Positions 24,428 to 33,120 of a stretch of 64,000 nt of DNA are shown here, in pieces. Source of the DNA: Bog-159 sp963707465 (lineage in GTDB: Bacteria; Acidobacteriota; Terriglobia; Bryobacterales; Bryobacteraceae); the NCBI GenBank assembly GCA_963707465.1, contig CAVPQK010000015.1, forward strand, positions 2,046,001-2,110,000. The letters run 5' to 3'. Positions within the stretch are counted from its first letter, which is position 1, and the number at the start of each line of letters is the position of its first letter. The position numbers and the translations under genes are program-made. The notes below the pieces were generated by a model. The model made no database searches. It had not been told where the DNA came from and saw only the letters and a program-made list of their open reading frames with translations.

Positions 24428-25435
24428 TCAGCGCGCCGGCGATGAGCGCCCCATGACTACGGTGTGCGGGCTCATGGGAATGGGATGCGCGGTGACGCCT
24501 CCGAAGCCGGCCTCGCGATACATGGCGGTGAGTTCGCTCAGGGTGTAAGCGTCGCCCGCCGGAGTGGAGGCCAGCATGTTCATGGCGAAGGCCGCGGGGA
24601 TGGGCGGCGAGACGCGGTCCTCATTGGGCACGAACTCCAGCGTGGCGGCGCGCCCGCCGGGGCGCATGCAGGTTGGCTGGTCGAAGTGGTGGAGGAAGTT
24701 GGTGAGCCGCACGGCGTCATACGGTCCGCCGAAGTCGACTTCGAAGGCGCTGCCGGGCAGCATGTCGTAGCGGTCCTGGACGCCGGCCTTGCGGGCATTG
24801 TCCAGCGCCACGCGCAGCACCGGCGCCCAATCGAGGCCGGTGACGCGGGCCTGCGGATTCGGTTTGGCGATTTCGATGCCGAACAGGCCGTGTCCGGCGG
24901 CGATATCGAGCACGCGCATGGGGCCGGAGTGTCCCTCCAGCACGACCGCGCCCAGCGGACCCGCCAGGGGGGCCATCATGGGCGCCATGGTTTCGGCGAA
25001 TATGACCCAAATCGGGTTTTCCGGCTCCACGGTGCCTTCTCCCGGCAGGACGGTGCGGCCGGTGCGCACGATTTCCGCCAGATGGCCGTAAGGTTCGTGC
25101 ATGGCCGGGCTGGCGAGGAACTGCGCGATGGAGGCCAGCGACGATGGCGAGCGCGGACCGGGGAAGGCGGCGCTGGTGGGGGTGTGCCGGTAGCGCCCGT
25201 CCTGCTTGGCCAGCACGCCGTAGACGGTGAGGAAGTGGCACAGGATGCGGATGCCGCGCTCGGATGCCGCGCAGTGGCGGGCGATGGACGCCACGTCTCC
25301 CGGCCCTTCCCCTACGGCGCGGAAGACGTCCAGATCGATGGCGGCTTTTAGGGCGGCGGTGCGCTGATGCGCCTGTAGCATTTCGAAAACGAGGCCGGGC
25401 AGCAACGGGCCGTCGACTGTATCGGCAGGGTGCAT
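24428..25435 (-). CDS. SAM-dependent methyltransferase, O-methyltransferase family
   Basis: A 335-residue protein. The N-terminal helical part (about 1-110) looks like the dimerisation domain of O-methyltransferases (LQAHQRTAALKAAIDLDVF, with a winged helix RGIRILCHFLTVYGVL). The C-terminal half is a Rossmann methyltransferase with motif I VLDIAAGHGLFGIEIA, an acidic residue in GLDWAPVL and LTNFLHHFD. Directly after it QPTC is joined to MRPGGRAATLEF; in relatives about ten more residues lie between, so a small in-frame deletion is likely. The substrate is unknown. It is divergent from the TIR gene 20 bp away. Confidence 0.85.
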   Translation of the reverse strand: MHPADTVDGPLLPGLVFEMLQAHQRTAALKAAIDLDVFRAVGEGPGDVASIARHCAASERGIRILCHFLTVYGVLAKQDGRYRHTPTSAAFPGPRSPSSLASIAQFLASPAMHEPYGHLAEIVRTGRTVLPGEGTVEPENPIWVIFAETMAPMMAPLAGPLGAVVLEGHSGPMRVLDIAAGHGLFGIEIAKPNPQARVTGLDWAPVLRVALDNARKAGVQDRYDMLPGSAFEVDFGGPYDAVRLTNFLHHFDQPTCMRPGGRAATLEFVPNEDRVSPPIPAAFAMNMLASTPAGDAYTLSELTAMYREAGFGGVTAHPIPMSPHTVVMGRSSPAR

Positions 25436-25454
25436 TAAGAGCCTCCTCTCCTTA

Positions 25455-26438
25455 TTGGACCAAGACCAGCGGCATGTCGGCCAGATCTATGGCGAGCGCG
25501 GGGCCTACGCGCGTGCGGATCACGACCAAGCCGCATCGATCGCGCGTGCACTTAACTTGGCAGGATTCACTGTCTTTTGGGATATCAACTTGGCGGCCGG
25601 GGCAAGCTGGGCAAACGTAATCGAGAAGGAGCTCAACTCGGCCGCCGTCGTCATTGTCCTCTGGTCGGCTCGATCAGTTACCTCGGATTGGGTTCGAGTG
25701 GAGGCGGACTTCGCACTTCGTCAGCAAAAGTTGGTCCCGGTCCTCCTCGACGATGTTTCACTCCCCCTAGGCTTTAGTCAAATCCAGGCTGCCGACCTTC
25801 GTGGCTGGGACGGCTCGCCTGACGACCCTGGTTTTGACGTTCTCCTTCAAGCGGTGGTGCATATCGCCGAGCCCCCTTCGGCCAGGCCCTCGTTAGGGTA
25901 CCTGCCTGGGGAGGTCATCGATTCCGATCTCGCCCGAGAGTACCAGAGGCTTTTGGGAGCATCTCGGACAAGAATCTTCGTCGCGCACGCCAGCGCGGAC
26001 AAGCCGAGGCTGAGGCCAATATTGGTTACCCTGGTCGACCAAGGCTTTCGGCTTTGGGTCGACAAGCTACAACTAATTGGTTTGGGTGCAGCCTATGAGT
26101 CTCGCCTTGCGCGCGACAGAATCCAGTACGGGCAAGATTGGAGAGAGTCTATTCGTATTGCGGTTGCGGGCGCAGACCCGGTCCTGGCCTTCTGGTCGCA
26201 TGATGCCGTTGATGGCCGTCGTGAGCAGTTTCACTATGAGGTATACATGGGCATGATGCAAAACAAACTCAACCAGTGTCGGATCGATGAGGTTGCTTTG
26301 ACCGAGATCGGCATGCCTTATACTTTCGATCAGATTGCGGACCTGTCCCAGGTGTCACTGGGGGTTTACCACCCGGAGCTTGACTACCTAATGCAAGACA
26401 TCGTCCGGAGACGGCGAGCGTGGTGGCGACTCTGGTGA
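25455..26438 (+). CDS. tandem TIR-domain protein
   Basis: A 327-residue protein with two TIR-like domains. Domain 1 (about 15-120) shows YARADHDQAASIARALNLAG, FTVFWDINLAAG and the SARSVTSDWVRVEADFAL segment with the Glu expected of NAD-cleaving TIRs. Domain 2 (about 170-315) begins TRIFVAHASADKPRLRPIL, followed by FRLWVDKLQ and AFWSHDAVDGRREQFHYEVY, again with a candidate Glu. The first strand of domain 1 is atypical (IYGERGA where IFIS is usual) and the start is uncertain (TTG at 25455; an ATG at 25474 is in another frame). TIR proteins act in bacterial NAD depletion immunity or as scaffolds. No partner gene such as ThsA is adjacent. Confidence 0.75.
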   Translation: MDQDQRHVGQIYGERGAYARADHDQAASIARALNLAGFTVFWDINLAAGASWANVIEKELNSAAVVIVLWSARSVTSDWVRVEADFALRQQKLVPVLLDDVSLPLGFSQIQAADLRGWDGSPDDPGFDVLLQAVVHIAEPPSARPSLGYLPGEVIDSDLAREYQRLLGASRTRIFVAHASADKPRLRPILVTLVDQGFRLWVDKLQLIGLGAAYESRLARDRIQYGQDWRESIRIAVAGADPVLAFWSHDAVDGRREQFHYEVYMGMMQNKLNQCRIDEVALTEIGMPYTFDQIADLSQVSLGVYHPELDYLMQDIVRRRRAWWRLW

Positions 26439-26718
26439 ATCGCGGCAATACAGGCCAGATCAGGCCGCAACCGCGGTCTACCGGCTTGATCAATGGCCGA
26501 TCGGCAGAACGAGACCCAGAGATGCCGAGACGTTGTGTCGCACGGAACGTGGTCTTGCTTCCACTGCGGCTGAATCCCCTTCCCTGCACCTAACGCCCAG
26601 GAGGTCCTGTTCGGGAAGGAGCCGCTGGACCACTCCCAACCCGGGCGAGGACCAAATCTCGGCGGACTGCCCTCATCTGATTCCCGTCCGCGGACCGACG
26701 GCCTGTTACGATGAAGCG

Positions 26719-28392
26719 ATGCGGCGGTTGTTTCTGCTGTGCGGTCTGCTGCCCCTGACGGCGTTCGCGAGCGAGCACTGGATTCGGTTCACCTCCGGTC
26801 CTATTGAAGTGTTCAGCAGCGCCGGCACGAAGGATGGGCGCGAAACGCTGGTCGAGTGCGAGGAGTTCCGGCACGCGCTGGGGCAGGTGCTGGGCGACAA
26901 CGATCTGCAACTGGCGCTGCCGATCCGGGTGCTGCTGTTCAAGAGCGGCGCGCCGCAGATTCCCGAGCCGGTCATACGGGGACGCGACCAATACGACGTG
27001 GTGCTAACGGCCGGCCAAGGCATCCCCAGCGAAGTTTTCGCCCGGCTGACGCAGTTGTTTCTGGACGCGAACACGGCGCGCATGCCGGAGCGGCTGGAGC
27101 GCGGCGTGGTGGCCCTGTTCTCGACCATCCAGGTGAACGGCATCCACATCACGCTGGGCGAGCCGCCTTTGCATCCCGATATGGATTGGGCGCGCGTGCA
27201 TCTGCTGGCGGTGGATCCGGAATACTATGGCAAACTGCGGGTGCTCATGTACAATTTGCGCAAGGGCGTGGACGAGGACGCGGCCTTTCACAACGCGTTC
27301 GGCAAGTCGCCCGAGCAGATTGAACTACAAGCGCAATCGCACCTGGCGGAGGGCCGCTTCCAGACCACTTCAATTTCGCCGCTGCCGATGAGTCCGCTGG
27401 ATTTTCCGGAGAGATCCGTGGAACCGGCCGCGGCGCAGTTGGCCATCGCCGATTTGTTGTTGGGGGACCGGTCGCGCGAAATTTATCGGGAGCTGATCGC
27501 GCAAAAGGAGCGCGTGCCGGAAGCCTGGGAAGGCCTGGGCCTGCTGGCGCTGCGCGACAAGCAGAACGATGAAGCGCGCAAGGATTTCGCGGCCGCCATG
27601 GAAGCCGGCGCGAAGAGCGCGGCGTGCTACCTGGAATATGCGCGCGTGGAGACCGACAACGCCAAGGCTCTGGCGGCGCTGGATCGCGCCGCGAAGATCA
27701 ATCCCAAACTGGCGGAGCCGCATTTTCTGATGGCCGAGCGCGCCAGCGAGCCGGCCAAACGCATCCAGGAGCTGAAGCTGGCGGCCAAGCTGGATGCGCG
27801 CAACCTGACCTATTGGCAGGCGCTGGCCGAGGCCTATATGGATGCGCACGATTTTCCGCAGGCCGCGCAGGCCTGGAAATCGGCCGAACAGGCGGCCTCT
27901 ACGCCTGGCGACCGCGCGCGCATGCAGCGCCTCCGGCTGGACGTAGAGTCGCAGCGGCTGGATTGGGAAGACGCCGAAAGGAAGCGCAAGGCCAGCGAAG
28001 AGGCGCGCGAACTGGAGAGATTGAAGGAGCAGGCGCGGGCCGATTTGCACGCGTTGGAGGCGCGCGCCAATCAGGGGCAGGCGCCTCTGCCACCTAACGA
28101 AAAAGTGGTTCCCTGGTGGGACGGTCCGCAGCCGACCGGGATGGCCACGGGCGTACTTAAGCAGGTGGACTGCATCGGCAAGCGGCTGCGCCTGGTAGTC
28201 CAGGACGAGGCCCACAAGACGGTGAAGCTGCTGGTGGCCGATCCTGCGCAAGTGGCGGTGCTGGGCGGCACCGGAGAACTGAAGCTGAGCTGCGGAGCGC
28301 AGGGGTCGAGGCGGGTGAAGGTGGGATACTTCCCCAAGGCGAACGGCGCGCTGGCGACCAAGGGCGAAGTGGCCACCATCGAGTTCCAGTGA
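26719..28392 (+). CDS. exported TPR-repeat protein
   Basis: A 557-residue protein with a signal peptide (RRLFLLCGLLPLTAFAS). The N-terminal part (20-230) resembles a gluzincin-like or DUF1570-type fold, with FTSGPIEVFSSAG and RGVVALFSTIQVNG. From about 255 to 420 there are TPR-like helices (PEAWEGLGLLALRDKQNDEA, KINPKLAEPHFLMAE, YWQALAEAYMDAHDFPQAA). A charged coiled-coil follows (about 420-470, RKRKASEEARELERLKEQA), then a small beta domain. The start was set at 26719, where the signal peptide begins. It overlaps the MFS gene by four bases (GTGA). Confidence 0.8.
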   Translation: MRRLFLLCGLLPLTAFASEHWIRFTSGPIEVFSSAGTKDGRETLVECEEFRHALGQVLGDNDLQLALPIRVLLFKSGAPQIPEPVIRGRDQYDVVLTAGQGIPSEVFARLTQLFLDANTARMPERLERGVVALFSTIQVNGIHITLGEPPLHPDMDWARVHLLAVDPEYYGKLRVLMYNLRKGVDEDAAFHNAFGKSPEQIELQAQSHLAEGRFQTTSISPLPMSPLDFPERSVEPAAAQLAIADLLLGDRSREIYRELIAQKERVPEAWEGLGLLALRDKQNDEARKDFAAAMEAGAKSAACYLEYARVETDNAKALAALDRAAKINPKLAEPHFLMAERASEPAKRIQELKLAAKLDARNLTYWQALAEAYMDAHDFPQAAQAWKSAEQAASTPGDRARMQRLRLDVESQRLDWEDAERKRKASEEARELERLKEQARADLHALEARANQGQAPLPPNEKVVPWWDGPQPTGMATGVLKQVDCIGKRLRLVVQDEAHKTVKLLVADPAQVAVLGGTGELKLSCGAQGSRRVKVGYFPKANGALATKGEVATIEFQ

Positions 28393-29606
28393 GCGCCGGC
28401 CCGGAGTCCAGCCGGCTCGCCAGCCGATACCGATGGGTCGTGCTGAGCGTGTTCATGCTCTCGACCGCCATCAACTACCTGGACCGGCAGACGCTGGCGA
28501 CGCTCGCGCCGCTGGTGCGCGGGGAGTTCCACCTTTCGAACGCCCAGTACGGGCTGATCCTGACGGTGTTCTCGATCGCCTACGCGGCGTGCGCCCCATT
28601 TGCCGGCATGCTGATCGATCGCATCGGGCTGGATCTCGCGGCCAGTCTGGCGGTGGGGGTGTGGTCGTGCGCGGGGATCTGTACGGGGTTCACGCGCGGG
28701 CTGGGCGGATTGCTGGCATGCCGCGGGGTACTGGGCATGTCGGAGGCGGCGGGCATTCCGGGAGCGGGCAAGGCGATCCACCGCTACCTGCTGCCCGCGG
28801 AACGGGCATTGGGGAACGCGTGGAACCAGGCGGGCGTCAGCCTGGGGCTGATTCTGGCGCCGCCCGTGGCGACCTGGATGGCCATGCGATATGGATGGCG
28901 GCACGCTTTTGTGATCTCCGGCAGCCTGGGACTGATCTGGATTCCGATCTGGGGCCTGACGGCCCGCACCCAGCACCCGGCACCCGGCACCCGCGACCCG
29001 CACCCGGTACCCAGCACACGCGACCTTCTTCGGTCGGGTCGCCTGTGGGGCCTGCTGGCGGCGAATGCGCTCAACATGAGCGTGTATTCGCTGTGGACGA
29101 ATTGGACGACGCTGTACCTGGTGGAGAAGCATCGTCTGCCGCTGGCGGAAGCGAACTGGTATGCGATCGCGCCGCCCTTGATCGCCACGCTGGGCGGATT
29201 CGGTGGCGGCTGGCTGTCGCTCAAGTGGATGCGGACGGGCGTGCCGGCGGTAGCGGCGCGCACGCGGGTATGCCTGGTGGGCGCGCTATTAGCGATGCCG
29301 ACCGCGCTGATCCCGCTACTGCCGACAGCGGCTTGGACGGCGGCCGGAATCTCGTTGAGCATCCTGGCGGTGTCGGCGGTGAGCGTCAACGTATATACGA
29401 TTCCGCTGGACATTTTCGGCGGGGCGCGCGCGGCGTTTGCGATTTCCATGCTGGTGGCGTCCTACGGCGCGGCGCAGGCTTTGATTTCGCCGGCGATCGG
29501 CGTAGTGGTGGATGCGCATGGGTATGGGCCGGTGTGCCTGGTGGCGGCGGTTCTGCCGCTGGCGGCTTGGGCGGTGCTGCGGCGGACGGGCGGGGCGGAC
29601 AGTTAA
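28389..29606 (+). CDS. MFS transporter, ACS-like
   Basis: A 405-residue membrane transporter with 12 predicted helices. The first helix region has YRWVVLSVFMLSTAINYLDR, a pattern shared with anion:cation symporters such as hexuronate permeases; the loop 2-3 motif reads GMLIDRIGLDLAA. Start GTG 28389 overlaps the TPR stop. The central cytoplasmic loop between helices 6 and 7 contains an insertion encoded by a GC-rich minisatellite (RTQHPAPGTRDPHPVPSTRD). The substrate is not evident; an organic acid is likely by family. Confidence 0.87.
   Translation: MSAGPESSRLASRYRWVVLSVFMLSTAINYLDRQTLATLAPLVRGEFHLSNAQYGLILTVFSIAYAACAPFAGMLIDRIGLDLAASLAVGVWSCAGICTGFTRGLGGLLACRGVLGMSEAAGIPGAGKAIHRYLLPAERALGNAWNQAGVSLGLILAPPVATWMAMRYGWRHAFVISGSLGLIWIPIWGLTARTQHPAPGTRDPHPVPSTRDLLRSGRLWGLLAANALNMSVYSLWTNWTTLYLVEKHRLPLAEANWYAIAPPLIATLGGFGGGWLSLKWMRTGVPAVAARTRVCLVGALLAMPTALIPLLPTAAWTAAGISLSILAVSAVSVNVYTIPLDIFGGARAAFAISMLVASYGAAQALISPAIGVVVDAHGYGPVCLVAAVLPLAAWAVLRRTGGADS
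28965..29042. repeat. minisatellite plus hairpin inserted in the MFS gene
   Basis: The tract 28965-29019 repeats variants of the heptamer GCACCCG. It is followed by GCGACC...GGTCGC (29020-29042), a short inverted repeat. It lies in frame in a cytoplasmic loop of the MFS gene. The arrangement, minisatellite next to a hairpin, resembles the insertion at 21809-21881. Confidence 0.7.
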
Positions 29607-29632
29607 CGGGCTGCCTGCTGTACGATAGTGGC

Positions 29633-30328
29633 ATGGGTTTCACGCGCACGCTTGCACTCGCCATTTCCGTGGCCGGCCTGGGTTCGACGATATGGGCGGT
29701 CGAAGAGACGAAGACGAACGAACGGCTGGACGACGCGGGGGCGATATTCAGCGAGGTTATGTCCACTCCGGACAAAACCATCCCGCAGGATCTGCTGAAC
29801 AAGAGCCATTGCATCATCGTGGTGCCGGGCTTGAAGAAGGGCGGCCTGGTGGTGGCGGCCAAGTATGGGCGCGGCTTTGTGACCTGCCGGGCCCCTTCCG
29901 GCCTGGGATGGGGCGCGCCGGGAGCGGTGCGCATTGAAGGCGGCAGCTTCGGCCTGCAAATCGGCGTCTCTTCGACGGACCTGATCCTGCTGGTGATGAA
30001 CGAGCGCGGCATGAAGCGGCTGCTCACCAGCAAGTTCACGCTGGGCGGGGACGCTTCGGTGGCGGCCGGTCCGGTGGGCCGGGATGCCACCGCGCAAACC
30101 GACGTCCTGATGACGGCCGAGATTCTCTCGTGGTCGCGTTCGCGCGGCGCGTTCGCGGGCGTCTCGCTGGACGGCTCCACGCTGCGCAACGACATCGATG
30201 TGAACGCCGAGATGTATGGCCAGCGGTGGGAGAACGGGCAGATTCTGAAGAGCGGCCTCGCGCCGCCGGCAGGCGCAGCCAAGCTGATCTCGGCGCTGAA
30301 CAAGTACTCGCCGCGCGAAACCCGTTAG
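29633..30328 (+). CDS. SYLF-domain (YSC84-type) lipid-binding protein
   Basis: A 231-residue exported protein with a signal peptide (TLALAISVAGLGSTIWA). The SYLF domain (about 35-225) shows IPQDLLNKSHCIIVVPGLKK, GGFVV-like KGGLVVAAKYGRG, GGSFGLQIGVSSTDLIL and VAAGPVGRDATA. SYLF domains bind phosphoinositides in eukaryotes; the bacterial role is not settled. It begins 26 bp after the MFS gene. The frame is open far upstream inside the MFS gene, but the ATG at 29633 starts the signal peptide. Confidence 0.9.
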   Translation: MGFTRTLALAISVAGLGSTIWAVEETKTNERLDDAGAIFSEVMSTPDKTIPQDLLNKSHCIIVVPGLKKGGLVVAAKYGRGFVTCRAPSGLGWGAPGAVRIEGGSFGLQIGVSSTDLILLVMNERGMKRLLTSKFTLGGDASVAAGPVGRDATAQTDVLMTAEILSWSRSRGAFAGVSLDGSTLRNDIDVNAEMYGQRWENGQILKSGLAPPAGAAKLISALNKYSPRETR

Positions 30329-30340
30329 CCGCTCGCCCGT

Positions 30341-31501
30341 ATGCAACGCGCACTACCCTTTTCCGCCGCGGCTATGGTGCTGCTGGCCTTGGCGCCCCTG
30401 GCGGCAGAGGAGATCAAGATCGGCAACATCATGCCTTACACCGGCGCGTTCTCGGAGTACGGCGCCACCGGGCGGGCCGAGGCGGCCTATTTTCAGATGA
30501 TCAACGATCAAGGCGGAGTGAACGGCCGCAAGATCAAGTTCATCAGCCTGGATTCGGGTTCCGAAACCGCTAAAGCCGTAGCGCTGGCGCACCAACTGGT
30601 GGAACAGGATGGGGTGCTGCTGACGGTGGGCAACTGGGGCACTCCGGCCAACCTGGCGATGCGCGCCTATATGAACGAGAAGAAGGTGCCGCAGCTTTTC
30701 GTGGCGGCTACGGAGTCGGCGTTTGACGATCCGGCGCATTTCCCGTGGACCATGGGGTTCCAGCCCAGCAAGCGGGTCGAAGGCCTGGTCTATGCCCGAT
30801 ACATCCTGCGCAACAAGCCGGGCGCGAAGATTGCGATCCTTTACCCGCGCGATGCGGCCGGCCAGGAGTGGCTGCAGGGCATTCGCGAGGGATTGGGGGA
30901 GAAGGCGCCGGCCATCATTGCCAAGGAAGCTTCCTTCGATTATTCCGACGCGGCATCGCTCGACGCTCAGATTGCGGCGCTCAAAGACTCCGGCGCCAAC
31001 GTTTTTATGAACCTGGCGGTGGGCAGGTTGGCGACGCGGGCCATTCGCGAAGCCTGGGATATGGATTGGCATCCGCTGCAGTTCATCCCCAATGCGTCTC
31101 TCTCGGTAGCGGCATTCCTGGAGCCGGCGGGCTTGAAGAAGGCGGCTGGAATTATTACGAATGCGCGGTCGAAAGGGTGGCTCAAGCCGGAAGCGAGGGA
31201 AGACCCGGCGGTGCGCGCGTTCCTGGGGTGGATGACGAAGTACAATCCCGACGCCAGTCTGCGGGACGCCAACTATGTGTATGGATATGAGGTCGCGCAG
31301 ACGATGGTGGAAGTGCTGAAGAAGTGCGGCAACGATGTGACGCGCGCCAACGTGATGAAGCAGGCCGCCAGCCTGGATCTGGAATTGGGTATGCTTCGTC
31401 CCGGAATCAGGATTACCACCAGCGCCAGCGATTATCAGCCGATCAAGCAGTTGTTCCTGATACAGTTCGATGGGCGGGAGTGGGTTCCGATTGGCAAGTA
31501 A
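30341..31501 (+). CDS. periplasmic ABC-transporter substrate-binding protein, branched-chain amino acid type
   Basis: A 386-residue LivJ-like binding protein. A signal peptide (FSAAAMVLLALAPLAA) is followed by EIKIGNIMPYTGAFSEYG, AEAAYFQMINDQGGVNGR, and VPQLFVAATESAFDDP, all typical of the family. No permease or ATPase genes for branched-chain transport lie nearby, so it is an orphan binding protein or works with distant genes. It is 12 bp after the SYLF gene and probably co-transcribed. Confidence 0.9.
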   Translation: MQRALPFSAAAMVLLALAPLAAEEIKIGNIMPYTGAFSEYGATGRAEAAYFQMINDQGGVNGRKIKFISLDSGSETAKAVALAHQLVEQDGVLLTVGNWGTPANLAMRAYMNEKKVPQLFVAATESAFDDPAHFPWTMGFQPSKRVEGLVYARYILRNKPGAKIAILYPRDAAGQEWLQGIREGLGEKAPAIIAKEASFDYSDAASLDAQIAALKDSGANVFMNLAVGRLATRAIREAWDMDWHPLQFIPNASLSVAAFLEPAGLKKAAGIITNARSKGWLKPEAREDPAVRAFLGWMTKYNPDASLRDANYVYGYEVAQTMVEVLKKCGNDVTRANVMKQAASLDLELGMLRPGIRITTSASDYQPIKQLFLIQFDGREWVPIGK

Positions 31502-31579
31502 GTTGCGCTTATCAAGCTGCCCCACAAGCGCTACAATAAGCAACACGGCCAGACGGCCGCGCAAAAACAGGAGGTTCCC

Positions 31580-32839
31580 ATGGAGCGCCGTCATTTTCTG
31601 AGGACCGCGGGGGTACTTGCCCTGCTCCGTCCCGATGCCAGCCATCGCGTTCTTGCCGCCACGGTGGGAAGCAATCGCGCCGCGAACGATGTGGCGCGCG
31701 ACGAGGATTTCTGGCGCGAGATTCAGTCGGCTTTCACGCTGGACCGGAATATCATCAACCTGAATAACGGCGGCGTGAGCCCGTCGCCGCGGGTGGTGCA
31801 GGAGTCCATGCGGCGGGCTTTGGAGTTCAGCAACATCGCGCCGGCGCGCACCATGTGGTCGGTTTTGGAGCCGGAGGTGGAAACCGTGCGCCAGAGACTG
31901 GCCGCGGATTTCGGCTGCGATCCGGAAGAGATGGCCATCACGCGCAACGCATCGGAAGCGCTGGAGAACGTCCAACAGGGCCTCGAGCTGAAGGCCGGCG
32001 ACGAAGTCCTGACCACCGATCAGGATTATCCGCGCATGATCACCACCTGGAAGCAGCGCGAGCGCCGCCACGGCATCGTGCTGAAGACCATTTCCTTCCC
32101 CACGCCGCCGCCTTCGCTGGACGACCTGGCGGAGCGCTTCGAGCGGGCCATCACGCCGCGCACAAAGGTGATCCACTTCTGCCATATCACCAATCTGACC
32201 GGCCAGATTTTCCCGGTGCAGCGGATCTGCCAAATGGCGCGCAGCCGCGGTATCGAGGCCATTGTGGACGGCGCGCACGCCTACGCGCAGTTCCCCTTCA
32301 AGCACGCGGATCTGGATTGCGATTACTACGGCACCAGCCTGCACAAATGGCTGCTGGCGCCGCACGGCACGGGGTTTCTGTATGTGCGCAAATCCAAGAT
32401 CGGCAAGATATGGCCGCTGATGGCCGCGCCCGTGGAGATGACGGACAACATCCGCAAGTTCGAAGAAATCGGCACGCATCCGGCGGCCAACCACAACGCC
32501 GTCGCCGACGCGCTGGAGTTTCACAACGCGATCGGCGTGGAGCGCAAGGCGGCGCGACTGCGCTACCTGCGGAGCCTGTGGACCGAACGGCTCACGCGGC
32601 TGCCGCGGGTTTCTACGCCGACCAGCTCCGATCCCCGGCAAAGCTGCGGTATCGGGCTGCTTACGGTGGAAGGCAAGGAGCCGGGCCCGCTGGCCGATCA
32701 ACTGTGGGAAAAGTACCGCATCCTGACGGTGGGCATCGTGCACCCGCAGTTCAAAGGTTTGCGGATCACGCCCAACGTTTATACCACGGTGCAGGAAATC
32801 GACATGTTCTGCAATGCGGTGGAGAAGCTGATCGCTTAA
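31580..32839 (+). CDS. Tat-exported class V aminotransferase, isopenicillin-N-epimerase-like
   Basis: A 419-residue PLP enzyme. The N-terminus MERRHFLRTAGVLALLRP contains a twin-arginine signal, so it is probably folded with its cofactor and exported. PLP fold motifs: TRNASEALENVQQGLELK (phosphate loop), VDGAHAYAQFPF (Asp stacking on the PLP ring nitrogen) and GTSLHKWLLAPHGTG with the Schiff-base Lys. Related enzymes are cysteine desulfurases and epimerases; the reaction here is unknown. AGGAGG precedes the ATG (GGAGGTTCCC). A 12-bp gap separates it from the DUF2277 gene. Confidence 0.88.
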   Translation: MERRHFLRTAGVLALLRPDASHRVLAATVGSNRAANDVARDEDFWREIQSAFTLDRNIINLNNGGVSPSPRVVQESMRRALEFSNIAPARTMWSVLEPEVETVRQRLAADFGCDPEEMAITRNASEALENVQQGLELKAGDEVLTTDQDYPRMITTWKQRERRHGIVLKTISFPTPPPSLDDLAERFERAITPRTKVIHFCHITNLTGQIFPVQRICQMARSRGIEAIVDGAHAYAQFPFKHADLDCDYYGTSLHKWLLAPHGTGFLYVRKSKIGKIWPLMAAPVEMTDNIRKFEEIGTHPAANHNAVADALEFHNAIGVERKAARLRYLRSLWTERLTRLPRVSTPTSSDPRQSCGIGLLTVEGKEPGPLADQLWEKYRILTVGIVHPQFKGLRITPNVYTTVQEIDMFCNAVEKLIA

Positions 32840-32851
32840 TCTTTCGCGCCC

Positions 32852-33079
32852 ATGTGCCGCAGCATAAAAGTGCTCAGGCGTCCGGACGCACCTGCCGCCC
32901 CTCCCGAGATTTCGGCGGCGGCGCTGCAATTCGTGCGGAAGGTGAGCGGGTTCCGGAAGCCGTCCAGGGCGAATGAGGAAGCGTTCGACGCCGCGGTGCG
33001 GGAGGTAGCCGCCGCTACGGAGCGGCTGCTCGACACCATTAACGAAGGTAAGCGCCCCGCCCCCGTTAAAGGTAGCTAA
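32852..33079 (+). CDS. DUF2277-family protein
   Basis: A 75-residue protein that matches the DUF2277 family across its full length: MCRSIKVLRR at the start, the EISAAALQFVRKVSGFRKPS core and NEEAFDAAVREVAAATERLL. The family is small, widely conserved and of unknown function. It lies between the aminotransferase and the redoxin genes on the same strand. Confidence 0.9.
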   Translation: MCRSIKVLRRPDAPAAPPEISAAALQFVRKVSGFRKPSRANEEAFDAAVREVAAATERLLDTINEGKRPAPVKGS

Positions 33080-33120
33080 ACTGGCGGGCCATTCCAGCCG
33101 ATTGATAAGCTGGGAGCGGC

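Noticed and set aside
25264..25620. A second coding frame at the 5' end of the TIR gene (ATG at 25474)
   Set aside because: It runs out of the TIR frame after a few codons and shows no TIR features; it may mark a frameshift at the gene start, but the evidence is too thin.
28433..30328. A 631-residue open frame covering the MFS gene in another frame and the SYLF gene
   Set aside because: Only the part from 29633 on has a recognisable domain and a signal peptide; the rest is a shadow of the MFS gene.
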